The notes under the pieces were generated by a model. It saw only the letters and a list, made by a program, of their open reading frames with translations, did no database searches and was not told the DNA's origin. A stretch of DNA of 64,000 nt from Phytophthora colocasiae (Eukaryota; Oomycota; Peronosporomycetes; Peronosporales; Peronosporaceae), in assembly GCA_018806915.1 (NCBI GenBank), contig JAGKQI010000100.1:558001-622000 (forward strand), read 5' to 3'. Positions 52,637 through 61,920 of this stretch are shown piece after piece (the first letter of the stretch is position 1; every line of letters begins with the position of its first letter). A program made the translations under genes and the position numbers.

Positions 52637-53419
52637 CGTACAGAGAACTAAGATCGAATATTTGCTGAGAACGAAACAATATTTTACGATCTTAAGCCAA
52701 CAAATCTCATTGCTTGGTGATTCCTGTCGAGCTTAGCTCCATACGAAGGTCTACACAAGGATCTCACAACTGATTCCGCTCACTTGCAACTCGAGAGCAA
52801 TTTCCGAGCACTGTCACGTAGAGAAAGGTAGATTTTGTCTGGGTGTCTGCAGCTGTAGGACATGCGTTGCCACTAACTGTAGCACGCACCCTTGTGCACT
52901 AACACTTCACACGACACCTATTTGTTGAGAGCAATAGACCGCAACCGAGTTACTTCGTGTCGTCTTACCTTTACGTCGTCTTGAAGGTCATGTCTGACCC
53001 CACAACTGCTATCGTCCTTATCTCTTCTACCCATTGAACACACTGCTACGCTACGTTGACAGCACAGTCCATCTGAACGTCGAGGATAGCCGCGAGTCTG
53101 AATCGTAGAATGCGTAGCCATGTTGACCAAAACAGCCTCAAGATCTTGATCGACTGAAGCATGTCACGCGTTTCCCACCCTCGTCTAACGTGACGACCGA
53201 CGCCACGAGAGTGTTCGCAGACGCTTCCTACCTTCAATAAATTTCATCCGAGTGTCCGAGACAAACCGCCACGACCCAAGCAGCTGTGCCACTGCATCCA
53301 TTCCAGCAGCTCGACCTCTGTTCAAAGTCCCTCTTCACTATACGTCGACGTAGCGATGGTCACTGCTACTTACGCGGTCGAGCAGAGACCGTGAGTACAC
53401 CGGACCGGACCACGAAGTG
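52637..53419. other. Intergenic stretch, nothing recognised
   Basis: No family, repeat or RNA gene was recognised in these 783 bp; the few open frames are short and unlike proteins. Confidence 0.5.
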
Positions 53420-53433
53420 TCATTTATCCTTTT
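53420..53433 (+). promoter_or_regulatory. Oomycete initiator-like motif
   Basis: TCATTTATCCTTTT, 36 bp before the ATG of the membrane protein gene, similar to the oomycete Inr-FPR. Confidence 0.45.
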
Positions 53434-53469
53434 CGACTGCGTGTAACGGATTTCAGAATCGCATGAGCC

Positions 53470-55970
53470 ATGGCACAGAACTCTCGAGATTCGGCAGTCG
53501 AAGACGAATTGGAACTCGCTGAACGCAGTCCAGAGCCATCACCTGAGCTTCCGATGCTTCCTCCATTCCGACCACGACGACCAGCTCCACCTCCTCCTCC
53601 TGAAGCTCAGACGGAGCCTCCTGCGCCTCCAAGACGATCTCTAGGAGATTTGCTACCTCGTCGTTCGCTTCTGGCTCCAGAGGAAGCGAAGCCTCTAGAC
53701 GACTATGCGGAGGGGAGAGATAGCGATGAACGCAAGAGCGAGGAGCAACCGGAGAACGAAAAACCCAAGGACCAAAGACCAAGGAAGAAGCGACGTAGCC
53801 GCATTTTAAGCGAATTGAGACCTGTCGAAGGCCCCGGGAGTGCACTACCAAGTGTGCCAGCTATAAAGGACGATGATTCTCAATCGGATGATCCGTTGGA
53901 AGCTACGGACTCCGGTGAGCGTGCGAAAGAAGCGTTTGCAGCGCAACGTGTACGGATGAAGAAGTCCTGGTGCCCGGATCTACGCATTTACATGTACGTT
54001 GGCTGGGAAAAGGTAGTGGGTGAGTTCATCCAGTTGCTTACAATTGCTCTGGACGTTTGATTGTGTAGGAAGAACGCACACCCGTTGTTTGGCATCTGCA
54101 TGGCGCATCGGTTCCACCCGTATAAGCGCGGAGATCGCTTCCTCGTGCTTCTCGTTGCGTTGCGTACGTCAAAAGATTCACTGGGACAGTAGCCAAAGGG
54201 GGCTAACGTTGGGTTTTTACTTACTGCTTTTTGATTGCTTTTGTAGTGGTGGCACTGTTGTTGTGTGGGCTTTACGCAATTCGAGAATGCTGTTCTGAAG
54301 TTCTGGATGTGCCGGTCGCTGTAGTGAATCGACGACTGGAAACGAATCTACTGACAAATGTTGGTAATTTACGCTGAACTAGTACAAGTTCTACCACTGG
54401 TTTATCAGCAGATGTGGAATGTTTGAGCTTTTACGCTGACTGCAGTGCATCTAAGGCGCTTTGTGCGGAAGGATCAACCTGTCGAGTACTTGGAAATGGC
54501 TCAAGTGAAGTGTTTCAGTGCGTTCCGGATGAAAAACCTTTACAAAAATGCGTCATTGGAAGCTGTCCGAGCGGTTGGACTTGTAGTGAAAGCGCTCAGT
54601 TGTGTATTCCTGCCTCTAATGTCTGCTATTTATCGACGAATACGGAGGAGAGGACCAGCCTCCAACTTGCTTCAGCGGACGGCACCTTCACAGCTATTGA
54701 AGCCATTTTCCAGATCCTACAGATCGCTGCAAAAAGAGATGAAGAACAGATGCAACAGAATTCCTCATCAACAACTCAGGACCAAGCCGATCAGTCCCAG
54801 CTACCAGCTACTACCTCACCCAGTACGCCTTTACCAGTCACTTCATCGCCGTCAAGTTCCGCTTCACACTCGAGTGCTTCGTCCCAGTCGTCAAGTTCGG
54901 CTTCAAACTCCAGTTCTTCGTCCCAGTCGTCATTAAATTCGGATTCAAATGCTGCATCTTCAAACTCCAGCTCTTCTGCGTCTGAGTCGCCATCTGAAAG
55001 CGCGACTGTGAAAGTAACAATGACGGAGCCTGTGAATGGTGGGGTGTACAGTTTATCATCAACAATGCTAGTCGAGTGGCATGTGACTCTATTATCTGGA
55101 CCAGATCCTGGACTAGATACGTTTCGCGTGGATTTCAGTGCTGATAACGGTGCTTTTGACACGATCGCTACGAATGTATCAGTACCTTCGTCCGTGGATG
55201 CAAACACTAGCAGTTACCAGTTGGAATGGGATCTGGCAGGCAATATTTCGTGGTTGTGCACGACCTGCGTACTGAGAATCTGTGCACTGGACGTGCCTTC
55301 TGTATCGAACGACAGTCTCTGTATTCGTTCTGACGGTAGAAGTTCCAGTCAAAGCCGACGTCTCCAGTCCACTACAGTTGAAGACAGCGCGAGTGACGTT
55401 ACCTTCCGGATTGTACGTGAAGCCTTCGAGTGCTCTTGTGGTTTGAAACACGAATCCTTTTGGCTGGCTGCAGTGATCATTGGCGCGTGCATCCCAATTA
55501 TTGTGTTACTGACCGAGCCGTTGGTCACTTTCTACCGGGATCGACAAGTTTTTGGACTATTTGCACGGCGCGATGGCCCTGTTCGACCAGTGATCGCCGG
55601 GTATTCATCCAAATCTGCTACTCGTAAAGGTCGAGTCGTTCTGGTTCTGGTGTTATTGGCACTTTGTGTGGCCTGTGGGTTTGTGGCGGCTCAAATCACT
55701 ACTAGCAACTTTTTGACGGAGAAAGAGAACATTATCGTGCTGTGGGTGGTCACTTTTGCCATTGCTGGTGCAGTAGGATTGCTCGTATATTGCACATTAG
55801 TTTGGTTTGTGTTTTTCAACTGGAGATGGTGGAGAGAACGGTCGAACGATGGACGTGAACCTTCCGGATTGAGTCAACTCCGAAGTTCGTTGTTGTCTGG
55901 TGATGTGGATGCCAACATCGCAAGTATCACAAGTCCTACAAGTCCTGGGTGGACTGTACGTGAAGAATGA
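53470..55970 (+). CDS. Four-exon membrane protein with Cys-rich and Kre9-like ectodomain
   Basis: Proposed exons are 53470-53993, 54069-54163, 54247-54363 and 54412-55970 (764 aa); introns are GT-AG of 75, 83 and 48 bp, and the summed frame has no stop. Residues 1-170 are a Pro-rich, then charged cytosolic-looking region with a basic patch (RPRKKRRSR). A motif HPLFGICMAHRFHPYKR precedes a first membrane helix (about 198-218). Next come a Cys-rich segment (CSASKALCAEGSTC, CPSGWTCSESAQLC) and a Ser-rich linker (about 363-442). A beta-sandwich resembling Kre9/KNH follows (VTMTEPVNGGVYSLSSTM..., 446-545), then three more helices (about 595-714). Function unknown; a cell-surface or wall-sensing role is a guess. 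The first intron is the least certain. Confidence 0.75.
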
Positions 55971-56070
55971 AGAAAGTTTTAGATTGTGTAGTGAAAGTAG
56001 ATTGACATTAGAGAAGATAAAAAAATCAAGTACAATTCTATTCGTATCAACACGTTCTCAATTTCCTGGC

Positions 56071-57375
56071 CTAGTGCGAAGAAGCGAAGCTGCGGACAAC
56101 AGTCTTGCGGTACTGACGCGTGCGGCTCATTTCCTCTCCATTTGCAACGGCGTCCACAATGGACAACTCGCCCCGCAGATCCGTCTCCATCTTCGCCTTG
56201 AGTTCCTTACCGGAGAAGCCCTTGCCCATGAGATAGGCCAGTTTGGCGATACAGGCTTCAATCGTCATGTCCAGCGACGTGATAACGCCCATCTTGAGCA
56301 AGTTCAAGCCCGTTGCATACGTATCCAGCTGTGTACGACCTTGCACGCACTGAGACGTAATGGTCACCGGGATTTCTGCGTCAATAGCCATCTTCACCAG
56401 TCGTAGGAAGCCATCCTTACGCAACGGAGCATTGCCTGTACCGTACAGTGCAAACACCAAAGCCTTGCGTTTGTTCTTGTCCTTGGTGGCATTGTGACGC
56501 TCAATGTACGCTTCAATGCACTCCTCATCAAATCCAGGCACAAGGTGGAACACACAGATGTTCGTGGACAAGTCAGTGAACACACGGAAGCGAGATCGAG
56601 GGTACGGGAGGATCAACGGCTGGTCCACAATAGCCTCCACACCAGTCACAGCCAATGACGGGAAGTTGGGCGAGTGGAACGCATCCACCGACATGTTGGC
56701 CACCTTGGTAGTACGGTTTCCCCTCAACAACTTGTTGTTCGAGTACACACAAACCTCAGGGATAGCCAATGACGCAGCACACATGACCGACATGATGAGG
56801 TTCCGACGAGCGTCGCTGTGCGGGAAATGCAACGGGATCATCGCTCCCGAGATCACCACCGGTTTACCGAGGTATTCCAGCATGAAACTCAAAGCTGAAG
56901 CCGTGTAGGCCATCGTGTCCGTTCCCTGAAGCACCACAAAGCCGTCATAGTCCCAGTACTTGGCTTCGATCTCCTTGGCAATTGTCCCCCAGTCATTGGG
57001 CGTCATATCTGATGAGTCAATGGGGTCTGCCCACTCACTTACAGTGACATGAGGCATATTTTCGAATTTGAATTCGTCCATCTCGTTGATTTTCTTCTCT
57101 AGGAAGCCGCTACTTGGGTGCAACACACCATTTTCATCCGGTACCATACCGAACGTGCCACCGGTATAGATGACAAGGCAGTGCGAGCGTTCAGGGACAC
57201 GATTGACACCGACTGACGTAGCAGTGGGCGTGTGCATGGAGCCAGGTGACGCGCACACGTGGTGTTGAGGCTCCGCCAATGGGACTGTAATGGGACTCAC
57301 ACCGTCTTCTGCGCCATCAAAGGAGGCACTGAAGCTGTTGCTACCGTCGCGAGTCTTGGACTTGTTCTTGGGCAT
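56071..57375 (-). CDS. L-asparaginase (type I-like)
   Basis: 434 aa from ATG at 57375 (MPKNKSKTRDGSNSF); the upstream in-frame extension has no ATG. The enzyme hydrolyses asparagine to aspartate and ammonia. Both catalytic Thr motifs are present: VIYTGGTFGMVPD (about residue 70) and FVVLQGTDTMAYTAS. Other family blocks are KPVVISGAMIPL, SDARRNLI and FALYGTGNAP. There is no signal peptide, so a cytosolic enzyme is expected. A TATATA-like stretch lies near 57479 upstream. Single exon, intact, about one hundred residues longer than typical bacterial enzymes, mostly at the N-terminus and C-terminus. Confidence 0.95.
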   Translation of the reverse strand: MPKNKSKTRDGSNSFSASFDGAEDGVSPITVPLAEPQHHVCASPGSMHTPTATSVGVNRVPERSHCLVIYTGGTFGMVPDENGVLHPSSGFLEKKINEMDEFKFENMPHVTVSEWADPIDSSDMTPNDWGTIAKEIEAKYWDYDGFVVLQGTDTMAYTASALSFMLEYLGKPVVISGAMIPLHFPHSDARRNLIMSVMCAASLAIPEVCVYSNNKLLRGNRTTKVANMSVDAFHSPNFPSLAVTGVEAIVDQPLILPYPRSRFRVFTDLSTNICVFHLVPGFDEECIEAYIERHNATKDKNKRKALVFALYGTGNAPLRKDGFLRLVKMAIDAEIPVTITSQCVQGRTQLDTYATGLNLLKMGVITSLDMTIEACIAKLAYLMGKGFSGKELKAKMETDLRGELSIVDAVANGEEMSRTRQYRKTVVRSFASSH

Positions 57376-58730
57376 TGTGAAGAGGAAGTCGGCGATGATG
57401 GTCAAGTGCGTGTTCCGGGTCAAAAGTGCAAATGGCTTGAGGGTCCGACGACTGGGCGCCACGCACGTGAGGGACCTGTATATATTGATACTGTGACAAT
57501 AGATGGAAATTGAGGAATTTAGTATTCAAGTAAAGAGATGCAATTTGTATGGTTTAATACTAGATGAGGGAATTGTGTTGTGTTGATCATATGATGGTAA
57601 GAAGGTATTTAGGTTGAGAGGGTTGATTAGATGGCCGGTCTATGACTGCAAGAGACAAGACCAAAAGGAATTTGTTGTTGCAGTTTGGTACAATCTGCTA
57701 CGATTTATGTCGCCGTGTTTTGATTGCTATTTTGCTGCGTTTATTGTACGAGTCAAGAGATGGAGGTTGTAGGAGGAACTGCAGACGTGAATTTGACCGT
57801 TTTATTGTTGAAAAAGAGCTCCAGTATTGAAGAGTTTATTGGCTATGAAGACGAATGTGACTGGCAGTGGGCAACTGACCGAGAAATGGAGACCAACCAT
57901 CCGCGTTGATGGGCTGCACGATTAGAGTGAAAAGCTCCTGCTCTTGCACAAATTGCAGTTCTGGTAAACTTCAAGCTGGTAACGATGACAACGCCTTGAG
58001 AGCATTCACTGGTTGCCCACGCTGCGCCCGTTTCGGCGGTCTCGGTCGCAAGATCGTCTTCTTCTCGTCGTTTAGATTCCTTGGTCGCTCTCTGGAGATC
58101 TCTACCCTTTTTTATTTCTAATGCTTATGTTCCGTTCGTACAGTACTTGTGCAGCACCATTGTTGATACAAACAAAGGAAAAACGACGTGCATTTACGTC
58201 GAAATTTGTGGCTCGGAGATCAGCGAAGAAACTCAAGTGGCTCATTGTGTTCATTCCCGGTATCCACACTCCTGGTGGTTTGCAAAAAGAAGGATTGCGC
58301 TGAAAATGTTGTTTTGGGTATACACCAACGGACCCTGATCTACCATCTTCACAGTAATTCTACATGACTGAACAAAGCTACTAGGTGTGGAAATACAGTG
58401 GATCCGAGTGAATCACTCCGTGATGGATGACAAAGCAGGAAATCATCCTCAAGCGCCCACAGCCGAACTGATGTACAGCCATTGTCAGTCGGCCAAACAG
58501 GAGCAGCCACAACTGCGTTGTCGAAGGAGAAGAAGTTTTGCCGTGAGGAACGACTCAAAACTCGATTGGATGCCTCGAGTCGTACCTAACCGGATACAAC
58601 TTCAACCTGAATCGAAGACTGATTCAACCCCCTCGAGACTGGGATACTACATGTAAACCCAGATCAAGTAAGAAACCCAGCAGAATATGTACTATGCTGC
58701 CAACGGATACGAAGTCCAAGGTGTCTACAT
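57376..58730. other. Intergenic stretch with only weak open frames
   Basis: No family is recognised. A 48-codon frame at about 57763-57909 (MEVVGGTADVNLTVLLLKKS...) looks protein-like in composition but has no support. Other frames near 58000-58330 are short. They may be decayed exons. Confidence 0.4.
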
Positions 58731-58744
58731 TCATTTCCCATTTT
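58731..58744 (+). promoter_or_regulatory. Oomycete Inr-FPR core promoter
   Basis: TCATTTCCCATTTT is a perfect fit to the oomycete consensus TCATTYYNCAWTTT. It lies 45 bp before the ATG at 58789 and argues against the upstream in-frame ATG at 58687. Confidence 0.75.
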
Positions 58745-58788
58745 ACTTCCTTGTCTGCAAACCACCACCAACCTTCTACCTCCCCAAC

Positions 58789-59583
58789 ATGAAGATCTTC
58801 GCTCTCGCCTTAATTACATTTTCAGCTGTGAATGCTGCTGCGGAATCATCTCTTCACCTTCGTGTCCACACTAAAGGTGGAGCGTGTACCATCACGAAGG
58901 AATCCCAATGTGACGGTCAGAATTGGACAGGTTCCACCTGCTGCGCGGATTCCGGCTACGAATGTCGTTGGTCGGACGATGGACAGAACGTGAAACGCTG
59001 CCAGAAGAAGTGGGGTACACGACAGCACCACAAAGCTGCTGAAGTTGAAAGCGGTAGTAAAGATACCGAAGATGACTGGGGTAGCTCTGATTCAGACGAC
59101 TATGGTGTTGATTCCGAAGGCAGCGAAATCAACAGTGGCTCGGACGACTCAGAAGACTGGTACGGCAGCAAAGGCAGTGAGGATGAAGAGGAAGGTAATT
59201 GGAGTGAAAGTAGCGAACCTACGGACGATTACTCTGAAAGCAGTGAAGTTTATAGTGGCTCGGACGACTACAATGAAGGTAGCGAGTTCTTTGGTAGTGA
59301 AGGCAGCGAGTTCGAGGGTTGGTTTGGCTCTGCCAGTGAAGACGAAAGTTACTACACCTATGACGAAGGCGAAAGTGACGTTTCCGCGAAGCAACATCAC
59401 CACCACCACCACCACCATAAACGTCTAGCGAAGGGTGGGTGCACCATCACGAACGAATCCCAATGTGACGGTCAGAATTGGACGGGGTCCACCTGCTGCG
59501 CGGATTCAAGCTACGAGTGCCGCTGGTCGGACGATGGGCAGAACGTCAAGCGCTGCCAGAAGAAGAGAGGGTTGAAGTTGTAA
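58789..59583 (+). CDS. Secreted protein with two CBM1-like modules
   Basis: 264 aa. A signal peptide (MKIFALALITFSAVNAAA) is followed by a Cys module at residues 33-71, with pattern SQCDGQNWTGSTCC ... YECRWSDDG ... RCQ. It resembles the fungal-type cellulose-binding family CBM1 (QCGG-x-W-x-G-x-T-x-C). An acidic Ser/Glu/Asp/Gly-rich spacer (about 85-200) and a run of eight His (about 206-213) lead to a second module at 218-256 that differs from the first at only about three positions. It probably binds cell-wall glucan, in its own wall or the plant's. Known oomycete CBM1 proteins include the cell-wall lectin CBEL, but there is no PAN domain here. The spacer could be glycosylated or bind metal; that is inference. 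Confidence 0.82.
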   Translation: MKIFALALITFSAVNAAAESSLHLRVHTKGGACTITKESQCDGQNWTGSTCCADSGYECRWSDDGQNVKRCQKKWGTRQHHKAAEVESGSKDTEDDWGSSDSDDYGVDSEGSEINSGSDDSEDWYGSKGSEDEEEGNWSESSEPTDDYSESSEVYSGSDDYNEGSEFFGSEGSEFEGWFGSASEDESYYTYDEGESDVSAKQHHHHHHHHKRLAKGGCTITNESQCDGQNWTGSTCCADSSYECRWSDDGQNVKRCQKKRGLKL

Positions 59584-59713
59584 ACTCCTTCGAACTAGCA
59601 GTGTTCGTGGATCAAACAACCTTTTCATCCATTGCAACAGCTAAAATCAATGAATTTCGTAGTGTAATACCATGATTTTTTACAATGACTTATATTCGTA
59701 TGAACATCGTCAG

Positions 59714-60010
59714 CTAAAGTTCTCTTCTGAAGCTTAGACGTCTTCCAGAACGTTGGGACTTCCAGATATTATCGGCGGGGTGCTGAAGTAGTCGACGGAC
59801 TAGGCGTAGTGAGTTGATACTGCAAGCTCGCTTTAGCGTCCATTTGGGTGACCAGTCGAGGAAGGCACTGAGTGTTTCGACCACGTGGGGCAATTGCAGA
59901 GCCTCATGACCAACACGACAGACTACACGCACACATGTTAATGGCTCAGGGTCTCCATAGTCTCCATAGTCTCCATCAAGCGTTGAGGAAGAATGTTTGA
60001 CGTCGGTCAT
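59714..60010 (-). pseudogene. Isolated ankyrin-family N-terminal fragment (ANK10)
   Basis: 98 codons from MTDVKHSSSTLDGDYGDYGD with the family signature LTCVRVVCRVGHEALQLPHV and WSPKWTLKRACSINSLRLVR. It stops after about 95 residues and no ankyrin repeats follow. A 9-bp triplicate (TCTCCATAG) encodes GDY units. Confidence 0.8.
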
Positions 60011-60095
60011 CCGTGATAGAAGAATACGGAATGAGCTGATTTATTTTGCGAAATATGCTTTCTATTTGCAAAATATACATGTAGCTTAGGCTTTC

Positions 60096-61430
60096 TTACG
60101 GTCCTTTTGTCACTAGTTCATAATTTAGAGAAGTCGAAGGAGAAACATCGATCCTCCTTGCGGCCGAGAGAGCATGCCTGTTTTCCGTTTCCATCTTGGC
60201 GGATGCAAGTGCAAGTTTCCCGAAAATGAAAACATGTCGAAGACACCAGATGAAAATCACCACCACGTTGAGTCCAATCAAAGTGTTGGCAACCCGATCC
60301 AAACCAGCCAGTGATAGGGTGGACGACGGGAGAAACGCAAAAACCAGCAGCAGGTTAACGAGTTTGAGACTGGTGGTTGCGTAGGTGGCACGTTTCACAA
60401 GCGGCGACGAATCTTGGAATGGCTTAACCAAGAAAACCGCCAAGAGAAATATCACATGAAGCGTAACAAGAAGAAGGAGGATCATCACGCTGGTTTCCAG
60501 TATACCGATGCAAAGCCCCGTGCAGATCTGTTGGACTACAGCAAGTAAAAAGAAGAGTCGAGCGTCATACTTCGTATTCGAGTAGAATGTGCCCCACAGA
60601 GCGCGCGACCGGAGCCTCCCTAAGTCACGCTTCGTACTGTGCAAAACGGTACGAGCTAGCACAATCACGACTCCAATAATGACAAGAACGACCACGATAA
60701 AGGCGATCACTAACGGCCGCAGCTCGAGCATATGTGCCTTAAATTCCATCGAGAGTTCGAATGACACCGCCATAGTGAGCGGAAGGAGGGAGAAGAACCA
60801 GATTAGAAGAATCAGACCAAAGCAGCGCCATACTACGCCTTTGTGCCCCTTTTCCCCGATGTACACTCGCCACTTGTTGTAAATGCCAGCACCAAGTGCC
60901 ATACAAATGAAGAAGCCGCCAACACAGGCAAACCCAGTACATGTCCGGTACATCAAATCAATCTCCGGTGTCCCAATACGATCACCATAACCCACAAGAC
61001 CGCCAAGTATAATCGTTGCAAGTCGTCGGCCAGCTACAGCTTCTTCTTGAGCATGATACACGAGAAAATGAGTCCATGAGAAAATGTCCGTGAAGTCCCA
61101 CAAGAAATAGGGCGTTTTCAAGAGTGTCAGCGTGGAGATTGTGGTAATCTGCTGGATGTATTGGGCGTACAGGATGAATTCCCATGCGTTTGGAGCCCAC
61201 GTGGACCCAGGTGGGAAATGACGCGTCAGGCCCTTGTTGAGCACTTCAAAGTGGAAAACCATCAGCAGAATCACTGAAATCACGGCTGCAGCACAAGCGG
61301 CAAAGCGCAACATGTTCTGGAAATGCGAGCTCGGCGCGTACAGTCCAGGGTTTGGTAATTTTCCGTAACTATTGCCGATATTGGCAATGTCATATTGCCA
61401 TAATTTATTGCTCCTCAACCCCAATAACAT
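60096..61430 (-). CDS. TRP-like multipass membrane protein
   Basis: About 444 aa from the first ATG (61430), with about nine hydrophobic helices, e.g. ACAAAVISVILLMVFHFEVL, FACVGGFFICMALGAGIY, LVIAFIVVVLVIIGVVIVLA and VMILLLLVTLHVIFLLAVFL. The layout, with GLVGYGDRIGTPEIDLMYR before a helix and a KPFQDSS segment late, resembles the fungal/oomycete TRP-like family (PF06011 type). That family usually has an extracellular lipid-binding-like domain and signal peptide first. These are not visible here, and an acceptor-like ATAG before TTACGG at about 61352 suggests a missed 5' exon. Transport or channel role inferred only from the fold. Confidence 0.65.
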   Translation of the reverse strand: MLLGLRSNKLWQYDIANIGNSYGKLPNPGLYAPSSHFQNMLRFAACAAAVISVILLMVFHFEVLNKGLTRHFPPGSTWAPNAWEFILYAQYIQQITTISTLTLLKTPYFLWDFTDIFSWTHFLVYHAQEEAVAGRRLATIILGGLVGYGDRIGTPEIDLMYRTCTGFACVGGFFICMALGAGIYNKWRVYIGEKGHKGVVWRCFGLILLIWFFSLLPLTMAVSFELSMEFKAHMLELRPLVIAFIVVVLVIIGVVIVLARTVLHSTKRDLGRLRSRALWGTFYSNTKYDARLFFLLAVVQQICTGLCIGILETSVMILLLLVTLHVIFLLAVFLVKPFQDSSPLVKRATYATTSLKLVNLLLVFAFLPSSTLSLAGLDRVANTLIGLNVVVIFIWCLRHVFIFGKLALASAKMETENRHALSAARRIDVSPSTSLNYELVTKGP

Positions 61431-61451
61431 GCAATTTTTTATACAGGTCAA

Positions 61452-61920
61452 TCTTGGCTATAGCCAAATGTCGTTGACATGTGTGGTTGTTTTTGGCAAT
61501 GGATGGTAGCGAGAACTATCGCCAAACCGGTTGTGTGGCCACGTTTGCACACAGGGCACACGGGTTATTACAGTTGCTTGTCATTTCCTAACTGAATTAT
61601 ATTATATCAGTTGATTTGTGTGTTGTATGTGTGATGTCGAGGAATTCGGACTATGACTTGTGTGTGTTGGTTGGAGAGGTTGGACGCGGTGGGAGGGTTC
61701 TCGAGGTAACCCCCTCCTGAATCCAGGCGCATCGACAGCAACCAACTCGCTCAAAAACTCATGAGAAAAGACGACATAGTGTCACATAATAATAATAGGT
61801 CACATGAATAATATTCATGTGACCTACTGACTTGGTTGACATTGTCGAAAAATGTGGCAATAACTCAATTATTTATTGGCTTGGATGAAGGCCTCCAATC
61901 CGTATGATATTGTATTTTTC
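61452..61920. other. Intergenic stretch with a perfect hairpin
   Basis: Holds a 29-bp inverted repeat at 61797-61825 and several scattered TTGGC/GCCAA motifs between 61370 and 61530. No gene is recognised. Confidence 0.5.
61797..61825. repeat. Perfect inverted repeat, 13-bp arms
   Basis: Arms AGGTCACATGAAT and ATTCATGTGACCT with loop AAT. It lies about 95 bp past the 3' end of the Asn-Gly repeat gene and upstream of the TRP-like gene. Confidence 0.7.

Noticed and set aside
54060..54413. Two separate genes at 53470-54060 and 54414-55970
   Set aside because: Three GT-AG introns join them into one frame whose length is a multiple of three.
58846..58900. Possible RXLR-type effector signal near LHLRVHTK in the CBM1 protein
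   Set aside because: The required Arg-x-Leu-Arg order is absent; only a plain signal peptide and Cys modules are present.
59397..59420. His run taken as an engineered tag
   Set aside because: It is an eight-residue natural run of mixed CAC/CAT codons inside a genomic reading frame, not at a terminus.
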